Under the pieces are notes generated by a model. It saw only the letters and a program-made list of their open reading frames with translations, was not told where the DNA came from and did no database searches. Position numbers and translations under genes: made by a program. 6,879 bases of DNA, taken from assembly GCA_009936695.1 (NCBI GenBank), contig JAACEA010000272.1, positions 1 to 6,879 of the forward strand, read 5' to 3'. This DNA comes from Planctomycetia bacterium. Lineage in GTDB: Bacteria; Planctomycetota; Phycisphaerae; Phycisphaerales; SM1A02. Of this stretch, positions 1-6,264 are shown piece after piece (position 1 is the stretch's first letter; every line of letters starts with the position of its first letter).

Positions 1-107
1 AAGACCGACTCGCCGCGACGACGGACCGGGAACTGCTGCTCGCCATCGCGTTGCTGCGAGCACGCCTGCTGCCGACCCTGCCCGCGGCCGCGACGCCGGC
101 TCAGTGA
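1..107 (+). CDS. 3' end of an unidentified gene (partial)
   Basis: The frame beginning at base 3 is open to a TGA at 105-107 and gives a 34-residue tail that reads as a normal Leu/Ala-rich C-terminus, with a run RELLLAIALLRARLLPTLP that could form an amphipathic helix. Third codon positions are almost all G or C, as in the real genes of this window. The other two plus-strand frames give Arg/Cys-rich or low-complexity translations and are poor candidates. The stop overlaps the stop of the minus-strand gene (101-103) by 7 bases, so the two genes are convergent. Too little is present to name a family. The possibility that this stretch is non-coding cannot be excluded. Confidence 0.45.
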   Translation, partial: DRLAATTDRELLLAIALLRARLLPTLPAAATPAQ

Positions 108-3100
108 CCCTTGCCCGCCGCCGAGTCGTCCAGGGTCGAGAGATAGGCGACCAGATCCCGGATCTCCCTTGGCGAAAGAACCGGCCGCATGTTCGGCATG
201 GCGCTCGCTGCGCCGTACCCCTCGACGAGCACCGCCTGCGGATCGACGATCGATTGGAGAATCGACGCCCGATCGCTGCGGAGTGCGAGCCCGTCGAGCG
301 ATGGTCCCGCGTCCCCGCCTCGCCCGTCGATGACATGGCACCGGAGGCAGGATGCGCCCGCGTGATACCGGGCGATGAACGCCCCCGCGACGGGGTCTCC
401 GCCTTCGACGGCGATGGACCACGGTTCGGAATCCTCTTCGGCCCTTCGGTCCCACGCCCGAGCCATCGCCGAGACTTCGGGATCCTTCGAGGCCGTCGCG
501 GCCTCGTGGACTTCGACGGCCACGGGTGAGACGAGACCATCCGTTGCGAACGTCTCTTCCGCGAGCGACCGGATCCGCGCGGCCGCCCGATCGTCCTCGA
601 TTCGGGCAAGCGTCGTGATCGCCCGCTGTCGCTCGATGACGGTGCCCGCTCCAGCCGCCTCGAGAAGTGCATCGATCCCCGCCGATTCATCACGTTCGAA
701 GAGCTGGTTTCGCGCTTCGGCACGGAGCCCCGGAACATCGCTCTTCAAAGCGGCGGTGATCGCCGCATCGATGCGGTCATCGTTCGACCGGACGAACTGA
801 CGGAGGCAGGCGATCCGATCGGCGGGAGCCTCGTCGGCGTTCAGAACCGTCTCGTACAGCGCGGTCGGATCGAGCGCGACACCGACCCGACCCGCGAGCG
901 AGCGAGCGGCCGCACGGATCTCCGGACGTTCATCCTCGGCGAGCATGGGAAGGAACCGACCGTAGGCGGGCCGAAGCGTCGACAGCGACCGAGAGGCATC
1001 CTCGACCGGTCGCCACCATCCAAGCACCCGATCCCGAGGTCCCGGTTCATCGAAGGTCTCGAGCGCCGCCATCGCCTCACGCCGGACGACGTTCGGAAGT
1101 CGCGGGTTCGATGCGATTCCCGCGATCGCCTCGAGATGCTCGACCCCCCCGAGCCGGAGATTCGCATCGACGACCCGACGAAGCAACGGCGTCGCGGATC
1201 GAGGAAGGTCGGAGACCACGCCACCGATGGGCCCCTCGAACATCCCATCCGGACGGGTCCAACCGACCGAGACGTGGTTGCCGCCGCCGCCCTGCGCATG
1301 CCGCACCTCCACCAGAACGATCTGTCCCGCTTCCAGGTGGATCGGTCCACTCTGCTGGCCGGGCTGCCGACCCCAGGCGTTCGGCCCGGTCCAGCCGTCG
1401 ACCCGGGCGATCACCTCCAACGACGCGGGGTCACCATCCGCCGCGAATCGCAGGATCGACGAATCGTCACTCGTGATCGCGAACCGGTACTCACCCGTCT
1501 CGGGGATCCGGATTCTCGACTCGAGTCGGGTCAGGTAGTTCGTGCCGCCTTCGTCCACACCCTGGAGCACCCGGACTCGGTCGACCGAATCCGCGGCGCG
1601 CTCGAAGTCGGCGAGGGTCGCGAGGTCCTTCCCGTCAGGATTGGAATCGCATCGACGGATCTCGCGGATCGCCTCGAGCTCGGTCCGATCGGTTCCGGCA
1701 CCGGTTTCCGAGTACGTCGCGGCGAGAGACGCGAGGGCCGGCATCGCTTCCGGAACGGGGAGGTCGTGGATCGCCCGCGCTGCTTCGGTCCGGATCGTCG
1801 GATCATCGTCGAAGAGCAGTCGTTCGAGATTCGGATCGGCCCAGCGACGCATCACGAGCGTTGCGGCGCGCCGAAGCGACGGCGCCGGGCTCGCGATCAA
1901 CTCCTCGACCGCCGAGCGCGCCTGGAGTCGCGCCAGTGCGACCACCCCCGCGTGCCGCAGCCATCGGTCGCGATCGTCGTTCTCGGCCAGCATGGCGATG
2001 AGGTACGGCGCGACCTCCTCGTCACCGATCGTCCCGAGCGACATCGCGGCGTGGTAGCGGACCCGGGAGGACGGATCGACGAGTGCTTCCACCAGGGCAT
2101 CCTTCGCGGCCGGGTGGGGGGGATCGCCGAGGGTCTTCGCCGCCTGGGCGCGAACCTCCGGATCCGGATCCCGAAGCAGCGGGATGAGCGGGTCCATCGC
2201 GGCCCCGATCCGTCGATTCCGCGCCGCTTCGATTCTCGCCACTTGTCCGAGTCCCCAGATCGCATGCAACCTCGGCAGGGTGCGACGTTCGTACCGGGCG
2301 ACGTCCTCGAACGCGGCGACCGCACGCCGCTCCGCGAGTTCCTGCTGGGCCATCCGGCGAATGCGCTGGTCGTCGCTTCCGAGAAGTTCCGCGAGTTCGA
2401 ACATGCCGCGATCACCGACGCCCTCGATCGCGATGTCGCGGGCTTCCGCGATCCGCGGATCGGTCAGGCTTTCAGGATCTGAAATCGCATGCAAGGATCC
2501 GCGTTTCGTCGCGCTCCAGCCACCGCCCCATTCCGAAACCAGAAGGCGACCGTTCCAATCGAAGGCGACGTCGGTGTTCAGCATCCCCTTCGCGAAGATC
2601 CGCGGATTCTCGAGGCGATATCCCGCCCCTTCGGGGATCGGGCGGAAGGTCCACACCTTGCTGTTGGGGCGGGAGCCGGTGAAATCACACATGAAGAAAT
2701 GATCCGCGTACTCGTCCGGGAGTCCGAGTCCCGGGTAGTGCGCGAGGCCGGAGGGGCCGGCCCCCACGTGCGCGATCGGCGGCAGCGTCCAGTCCGGTCT
2801 GAACGACGCGTTCTCTTCGGTCACCACCTCCCAGATCCGCTCCTGCTCCCAGGGGCCTCGGAGGTTGTCGCCGTCGAGCGACTGATAGTCCATCGTCCAT
2901 CCCGTCTCGCCCGCCTCCGCGACGAAGACGATCCTCGCCCGGTCGCCGGAATCCGAGGTGTTGTCACCCGTGAAGAGATCCCCCACGTCGTTGAACGCGA
3001 TCTCCTGTGGATTGCGAAGCCCGGTCGCGAAGACCTCCAGATTCGAGCCGTCGCGCTCGCATCGGAAGACCGCGCCCGATCGCGGGTCGGCGAGAACCCG

Positions 3101-3790
3101 ACCATCCGCGGTCTCGAGGTGATAGCCGCGATCGCCGATCGACCAGTAGATCCGTCCATCCGGTCCGAATGCCAGGCCGTGCAGGTCGTGGCCGTACAGC
3201 GCAAAGCGGACTCCGAACCCGGATTGAATCGCTTCCTTCTTCTCGGCGACGCCGTCGTCGTCCTCGTCCACCAGACGCCAGAGGTGGGGGATGTTCGTGT
3301 ACCAGACCTCGTCGCCGACCGTCATCACGCCGGCGCCGATTCCGTCGGCGACGTCGTTGAACGGGCCCGCGAACACCGTCGAGGTGTCGTAGACGCCGTC
3401 GCCATCGGTGTCGATCGAACGACGGACGCGGTCCTCCTTCTCGCGGTAGAACGCCATTCCGTTCGCCCGCTTGTCCTTCCACTTCTCGAGATAGGCGACA
3501 CGATCCGCGACGGTGATCGCCTGCAGATCGTCCTCGAGCTGCCAGGGGCTGGACCGGTTGTCCATCGTGCCGTGATTGGTTCGCTCGGTCTCCGCGATGA
3601 GGAGCCTGCCGTCCGGATCGATCCAGAAGGCGACGGGGTCCTGGATCTGCGGCTCGGTGGCGATCAGCTCGACCTCGAACCCCTCGGGCACCACGGCCTT
3701 CGAAGCCTCGGGGGCCGTGTCCTCCTCGATCGACGCGATCGCGAATGCGACGGGGCCCGCGAGCAGGACTGGAAGCACGAATCTCGTCAT
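101..3790 (-). CDS. Secreted PVC-type haem-binding putative dehydrogenase (beta-propeller, HEAT, PA14, cytochrome c)
   Basis: This is a 1229-residue exported protein. Residues 1-19 form a signal peptide (basic start, hydrophobic core, AIA-type cleavage near 19/20). Residues about 30-440 match the glucose/sorbosone-dehydrogenase-like propeller of planctomycete 'putative membrane-bound dehydrogenase' proteins: VPEGFEVELIATEP, a GHDLHGLAFGPDGRIYW block near 200-215 and GLRNPQEIAF near 257. Two DxDxDG calcium-type loops lie at 127-135 and 175-183. HEAT-like helical repeats follow (about 460-690), then a PA14-like beta domain (about 735-855, with IPETGEYRFAITSDDSS and VSVGWTRPDG), more helical repeats (870-1120) and a class I cytochrome c domain. 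The haem site is CLRCH at 1148-1152, and Met1198 in MPNM is the likely distal ligand. By family analogy it would oxidise a sugar or related compound in the periplasm and pass electrons to its own haem. The substrate is unknown. The start is supported by the signal peptide and a GGAG ribosome site. The reading frame is intact throughout. Confidence 0.93.
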   Translation of the reverse strand: MTRFVLPVLLAGPVAFAIASIEEDTAPEASKAVVPEGFEVELIATEPQIQDPVAFWIDPDGRLLIAETERTNHGTMDNRSSPWQLEDDLQAITVADRVAYLEKWKDKRANGMAFYREKEDRVRRSIDTDGDGVYDTSTVFAGPFNDVADGIGAGVMTVGDEVWYTNIPHLWRLVDEDDDGVAEKKEAIQSGFGVRFALYGHDLHGLAFGPDGRIYWSIGDRGYHLETADGRVLADPRSGAVFRCERDGSNLEVFATGLRNPQEIAFNDVGDLFTGDNTSDSGDRARIVFVAEAGETGWTMDYQSLDGDNLRGPWEQERIWEVVTEENASFRPDWTLPPIAHVGAGPSGLAHYPGLGLPDEYADHFFMCDFTGSRPNSKVWTFRPIPEGAGYRLENPRIFAKGMLNTDVAFDWNGRLLVSEWGGGWSATKRGSLHAISDPESLTDPRIAEARDIAIEGVGDRGMFELAELLGSDDQRIRRMAQQELAERRAVAAFEDVARYERRTLPRLHAIWGLGQVARIEAARNRRIGAAMDPLIPLLRDPDPEVRAQAAKTLGDPPHPAAKDALVEALVDPSSRVRYHAAMSLGTIGDEEVAPYLIAMLAENDDRDRWLRHAGVVALARLQARSAVEELIASPAPSLRRAATLVMRRWADPNLERLLFDDDPTIRTEAARAIHDLPVPEAMPALASLAATYSETGAGTDRTELEAIREIRRCDSNPDGKDLATLADFERAADSVDRVRVLQGVDEGGTNYLTRLESRIRIPETGEYRFAITSDDSSILRFAADGDPASLEVIARVDGWTGPNAWGRQPGQQSGPIHLEAGQIVLVEVRHAQGGGGNHVSVGWTRPDGMFEGPIGGVVSDLPRSATPLLRRVVDANLRLGGVEHLEAIAGIASNPRLPNVVRREAMAALETFDEPGPRDRVLGWWRPVEDASRSLSTLRPAYGRFLPMLAEDERPEIRAAARSLAGRVGVALDPTALYETVLNADEAPADRIACLRQFVRSNDDRIDAAITAALKSDVPGLRAEARNQLFERDESAGIDALLEAAGAGTVIERQRAITTLARIEDDRAAARIRSLAEETFATDGLVSPVAVEVHEAATASKDPEVSAMARAWDRRAEEDSEPWSIAVEGGDPVAGAFIARYHAGASCLRCHVIDGRGGDAGPSLDGLALRSDRASILQSIVDPQAVLVEGYGAASAMPNMRPVLSPREIRDLVAYLSTLDDSAAGKGH

Positions 3791-3889
3791 GACGACTCCG
3801 GGGTGTTGCCGCGGGGTGAAGGAACGTCCGAGGATATCCCAGTCGACGTCGAATCGGCCGTGAAAGCGGGGACGGGATGTGAATCGACC
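3791..3889. other. Intergenic gap between the two minus-strand genes
   Basis: These 99 bases separate the stop of the zinc-ribbon gene from the start of the dehydrogenase gene. They hold the dehydrogenase ribosome site. A TATCCT hexamer on the minus strand (around 3835) could be a -10, but no convincing -35 stands 16-18 bases before it. No hairpin with a T run was seen. Whether the two genes are co-transcribed cannot be decided from the sequence. Confidence 0.4.
3796..3799 (-). promoter_or_regulatory. Shine-Dalgarno site of the haem-binding dehydrogenase
   Basis: On the minus strand GGAG lies five bases before the ATG at 3788-3790. The spacing is good, and together with the signal peptide that starts at this Met it fixes the start codon. 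Confidence 0.7.
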
Positions 3890-5047
3890 TCACGCCGGTG
3901 GGATGCTCGCCATGGATCGAATGTCGGACCGCCTCGGCGATCCTTCGATCGCGGCGTCGAATGCCGCTCGTCGCCATGTCGGATCCGGCCGATACACGGG
4001 TTCTTCGTCGGAGCTCGATCGAAGGTGCTCGAGCAACGCCTCCGGCGTCTCGTCACCGGGCCATGGAAGCTCGAGCATCGCCCGAGCCTCCTCGAGCCGA
4101 CCCCGCACCGCGAGATTGACCGCCAGATCGAGAAGCTGTCCGAGCATCGGCGTTCCCGCCTCCGACCAGGCACGTCTCGCCTCCTCGAGAATCACCGCTG
4201 GAGGCGCCCGGTCGAGCCGGGCCGGCATCGGCTGATCCCGGGTCGCGATGAGATCCACGTTCCACGACAGATCCTGGTCGGGGACCAGCACGAAGGTCGC
4301 GGTCTCGGTGGTGGGAAGCCCCCAGTGCCCCGGCACGACGGGATCCAGCTCCACGAACCGACGATCCCGGCCATTCTCCAGTTCGATGAACCAACCGGCG
4401 GGAAGGATCCGCCTGGTGTCGATCCGACGAACCCCCGAGCGCGTCGCGAGGGAAAGCACCCGCACCCGCCACCCATCCTCGTCGATGCTCCCGTTCGTCT
4501 CGAGGACGAGGTCGGGCGTCCCGTCGCGATCCACGTCGTCACCGAGGCCGATTCGGCGTCCGGTCGCAGGATCCTCGGTTCCGAAGCGAACGAACCAGCC
4601 GGACCAGTCGTATCGCACGCCGGAAGCATCCCGGATCCTGACCCGTCGATCGATGCCGGTGACCCGAAGGTCGTTCGACCGCTCGATCGTCGCGATCCAG
4701 CCGCCCGGAAGATCGATGCGATCTTCAAGGACCCACGCCGGCCCGAAGAGCGATTGGAAGGAGCGATCCGCATCATCCTGGATCGAGAGCACCGAGGTCG
4801 TCGCCACGATGAAGAGTCCCGACAGGAGGATTCCCCATCGCCGAATCGGAAGGTGGAAGTCCTTCTCTTTCGGTGAGGAGAAACCGCATTCCGGACACGT
4901 CCGGGTCTCCTGATGGGAGAGATCGGCGCGACACGCCGGGCACCACCGCATCGCCCCGGTGCGATGCCCTCGCCAACCCAGCCAGATGATCACCAGCCCG
5001 GAGCATGCGATTCCAAGATGGATGTAGTCGGCGATCTCTTCGAACAT
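3890..5047 (-). CDS. Unrecognised two-helix membrane protein with zinc ribbon and periplasmic-type C-terminal domain
   Basis: The 385-residue product matches no family that I recognise. Visible parts, in order: a hydrophobic helix at about 10-25; a four-cysteine zinc ribbon (CPAC at 36-39, CPEC at 51-54); a second helix at about 70-88; then some 300 residues rich in charge and beta-like stretches. This C-terminal part holds a DxDxDGxxD calcium-type loop at 171-179 (DVDRDGTPDL), as in FG-GAP or EF-like repeats, and a helical C-terminal quarter (about 285-370). The segment between the helices is basic (WRGHR, PIRRW), so by the positive-inside rule the zinc ribbon should face the cytoplasm and the large C-terminal domain the periplasm. 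The ATG is the only reasonable start: an in-frame TGA lies four codons upstream and the first helix begins soon after. No clear Shine-Dalgarno site precedes it. Function is unknown; sensing, scaffolding or envelope maintenance are all possible. Confidence 0.82.
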   Translation of the reverse strand: MFEEIADYIHLGIACSGLVIIWLGWRGHRTGAMRWCPACRADLSHQETRTCPECGFSSPKEKDFHLPIRRWGILLSGLFIVATTSVLSIQDDADRSFQSLFGPAWVLEDRIDLPGGWIATIERSNDLRVTGIDRRVRIRDASGVRYDWSGWFVRFGTEDPATGRRIGLGDDVDRDGTPDLVLETNGSIDEDGWRVRVLSLATRSGVRRIDTRRILPAGWFIELENGRDRRFVELDPVVPGHWGLPTTETATFVLVPDQDLSWNVDLIATRDQPMPARLDRAPPAVILEEARRAWSEAGTPMLGQLLDLAVNLAVRGRLEEARAMLELPWPGDETPEALLEHLRSSSDEEPVYRPDPTWRRAAFDAAIEGSPRRSDIRSMASIPPA

Positions 5048-5239
5048 GTGAAACGGTCATCCGAGCACGTGGTTCGGTGGTCGCGGACCGAAGACTCCAC
5101 GAACGTTGAGGGATGCTAGCGGAGCCGACGATCCCGTGGCACGCATCGTCGACTCCAGTGGGTGGGACCGAGGTCGTGTGACCGAATGGCGAGAAAATCC
5201 CGCTCCGGAAGCTGCGAGGAGAGGCTCCGACCCCACCAC
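5048..5239. other. Divergent intergenic region, upstream half
   Basis: This stretch lies between the divergent starts of the zinc-ribbon gene (-) and the YceI gene (+). It must hold whatever promoter serves the minus-strand gene, but I found no hexamer pair with proper spacing. A TAGCAT on the minus strand near 5115-5120 is the best -10 candidate and lacks a good -35. A short inverted repeat, TTCGGT (5073-5078) with ACCGAA (5087-5092), falls in the expected leader of the minus-strand gene and is too short to call regulatory. Open frames across this region show no coding features. Confidence 0.4.
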
Positions 5240-5268
5240 TTGATCTTTTATGTGTTGCAACATATAAA
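5240..5268 (+). promoter_or_regulatory. Sigma70-like promoter for the YceI gene
   Basis: TTGATC at 5240-5245 (four of six matches to TTGACA) and TATAAA at 5263-5268 (five of six matches to TATAAT) are separated by exactly 17 bases. Transcription would begin near 5275 and read toward the YceI gene, leaving a leader of roughly 180 bases. It is the most AT-rich spot in an otherwise very GC-rich window. The assignment rests on consensus matching only, and promoter preferences in this lineage are not well known to me. Confidence 0.55.
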
Positions 5269-5270
5269 AG
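5245..5270. promoter_or_regulatory. 26-bp palindromic operator-like site over the promoter
   Basis: The two 13-base halves, CTTTTATGTGTTG and CAACATATAAAAG, are inverted repeats with no spacer and pair at 12 of 13 positions; the only break is G5252 opposite T5263. The site covers the promoter spacer and the -10 hexamer, which is where a dimeric repressor would block RNA polymerase. The central TTGCAA with flanking A/T arms resembles sites bound by winged-helix dimers such as MarR-type regulators, but the regulator cannot be named from the site. An RNA hairpin is less likely, as there is no loop and no T run. Confidence 0.55.
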
Positions 5271-5441
5271 TCGCGGGTCCGTCGCCCATCTGATTCCCGC
5301 GGCGGTCAGGACCCCATTCGAAGCGGTGTTCGCACGGAGCCGCAACCGGACGATCGCGTCTCGGTTCAGGAACATCGCTAACTTGCTCTTCCCCGGCTCA
5401 CGATGAACCGGCGATCGCGAGCCTCGACCCCAGCCCCCTTC

Positions 5442-5445
5442 GGAG
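5442..5445 (+). promoter_or_regulatory. Shine-Dalgarno site selecting the YceI start
   Basis: GGAG lies 11 bases before the ATG at 5457-5459. The spacing is a little long, but no purine-rich site precedes the earlier in-frame ATG at 5403, so this favours the downstream start. Confidence 0.45.
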
Positions 5446-5456
5446 TGAACCCCACC

Positions 5457-6146
5457 ATGGCCTTCCGCTTCTGCCCCCTCTGCATCCTCGCCGGCGGCGC
5501 CCTCGTCGCCGGCCTCGTCGCCACGCCGATGCTCTGCTGCGACGAGGACACGTCCGCGACGACGCTCACCTCGACCGACGACGTCGCCCCCGGCGCCAAG
5601 GCGTCGATGGAACCGCTCCCGGACATGCCCGCGGGCGACTACGACATCGATCCCGTCCATTCGACCGTGCTCTTTCGAGTTCAACACCTCGGTTCGGGGC
5701 AGTTCTGGGGTCGATTCAACGACGTCACTGGAACGATCACGTTCACGCCCGAGAAGGAGGAACACTTCGCCTTCGATGTGAACGTCGATCTCGAGAGCGT
5801 GGACAGTGGCAACGACAAGCTCGACGGCCACCTCAAGAGCCCGGACTTCTTCAACGCGAAGGAGTTCAAGAACATGACCTTCAAGAGCACGGAGGTCGAG
5901 CGACTCGGACAGACCGTCTGGGACGTGAGCGGCGACCTCACCATGAACGGCGTCACCAAGCCGGTCGTCGCCGTGATCCGCTTCACCGGCACCGCGGACA
6001 TGCGGGGACGCCGTTGCGGCCTCGAAGCCGAGTTCGACATCAAGCGAAGCGATTTCAACCAGACCTGGGGCGTCGAGAACGGCGCGCTCGGTGACAAGGG
6101 CCGGGTCATCGTCGGCATGGAAGCGATCAAGGCGCCCGACGCCTGA
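5457..6146 (+). CDS. Secreted YceI-family protein
   Basis: The 229-residue product begins with an export signal (MAFRFCPLC, then a hydrophobic Ala/Gly/Leu/Val stretch to about residue 25). An acidic, Thr-rich linker follows, then one full YceI domain from about residue 60 to 225. Hallmarks are GDYDIDPVHSTVLFRVQHLG, the conserved HLKSPDFFNAKEF block (125-137), a WDVSGDLTMNGVTKPV segment, and the closing DFNQTWGVENGALGDKGRV. YceI proteins are small periplasmic beta-barrels that bind isoprenoid-type lipids such as polyprenols or quinones. The ligand here is not evident. An in-frame ATG at 5403 would add 18 Arg/Pro-rich residues before the signal peptide and lacks a ribosome site, so 5457 is preferred. 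Two cysteines at 27-28 follow the hydrophobic core, but PMLC is not a regular lipobox, so lipoprotein status is doubtful. The gene has its own promoter and terminator and is probably monocistronic. Confidence 0.92.
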   Translation: MAFRFCPLCILAGGALVAGLVATPMLCCDEDTSATTLTSTDDVAPGAKASMEPLPDMPAGDYDIDPVHSTVLFRVQHLGSGQFWGRFNDVTGTITFTPEKEEHFAFDVNVDLESVDSGNDKLDGHLKSPDFFNAKEFKNMTFKSTEVERLGQTVWDVSGDLTMNGVTKPVVAVIRFTGTADMRGRRCGLEAEFDIKRSDFNQTWGVENGALGDKGRVIVGMEAIKAPDA

Positions 6147-6165
6147 TCCTCGATCACGACTCGAT

Positions 6166-6205
6166 GAAGAAGCCTCCGTCGCATCGCCGCGACGGAGGCT
6201 TTTTC
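6166..6205 (+). terminator. Rho-independent terminator after the YceI gene
   Basis: A perfect 12-bp stem, AGCCTCCGTCGC at 6171-6182 with GCGACGGAGGCT at 6189-6200, closes a six-base loop. The T run at 6200-6204 follows directly, and an A/G-rich stretch precedes the stem and can lengthen it. It begins about 20 bases after the YceI stop, so it should end that transcript and separate it from the downstream channel gene. Confidence 0.92.
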
Positions 6206-6264
6206 AAAAGGACGACGGTCTCGTCCGACTTGCGATTCGGGTCACGATCGAGTCAAGTCCTCCG

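Noticed and set aside
1136..2482. A 448-codon open frame on the plus strand
   Set aside because: It is wholly antisense to the dehydrogenase gene, its product is Arg-rich with no recognisable motif, and no ribosome site precedes it.
2964..3977. A 337-codon open frame on the minus strand overlapping the dehydrogenase start
   Set aside because: It is an out-of-frame shadow dominated by Arg/Gly-rich sequence. The signal peptide and propeller motifs are in the other frame.
2489..4876. A 795-codon open frame on the plus strand
   Set aside because: It lies antisense across two convincing minus-strand genes and their intergenic gap. The translation is Arg/Asp/Pro-rich with no domain or export signal, as expected for an antisense frame kept open by high GC.
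5245..5270. Palindrome as a terminator or insertion-element end
   Set aside because: It has no loop and no T run after a GC stem, no flanking direct repeats and no transposase nearby. The fit to a promoter/operator is better.
5275..5314. Possible leader hairpin or riboswitch before yceI (GGGTCC at 5275-5280 with GGACCC at 5309-5314)
   Set aside because: It is a single 6-bp stem around a 28-base loop with no further pairing or known aptamer motif, so it is within chance for GC-rich sequence.
4773..5831. A 352-codon open frame on the minus strand crossing the divergent intergenic region
   Set aside because: It overlaps the N-terminal parts of both the zinc-ribbon gene and the YceI gene, which have clear domains. 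It also covers the promoter and palindrome, and its product is low-complexity.
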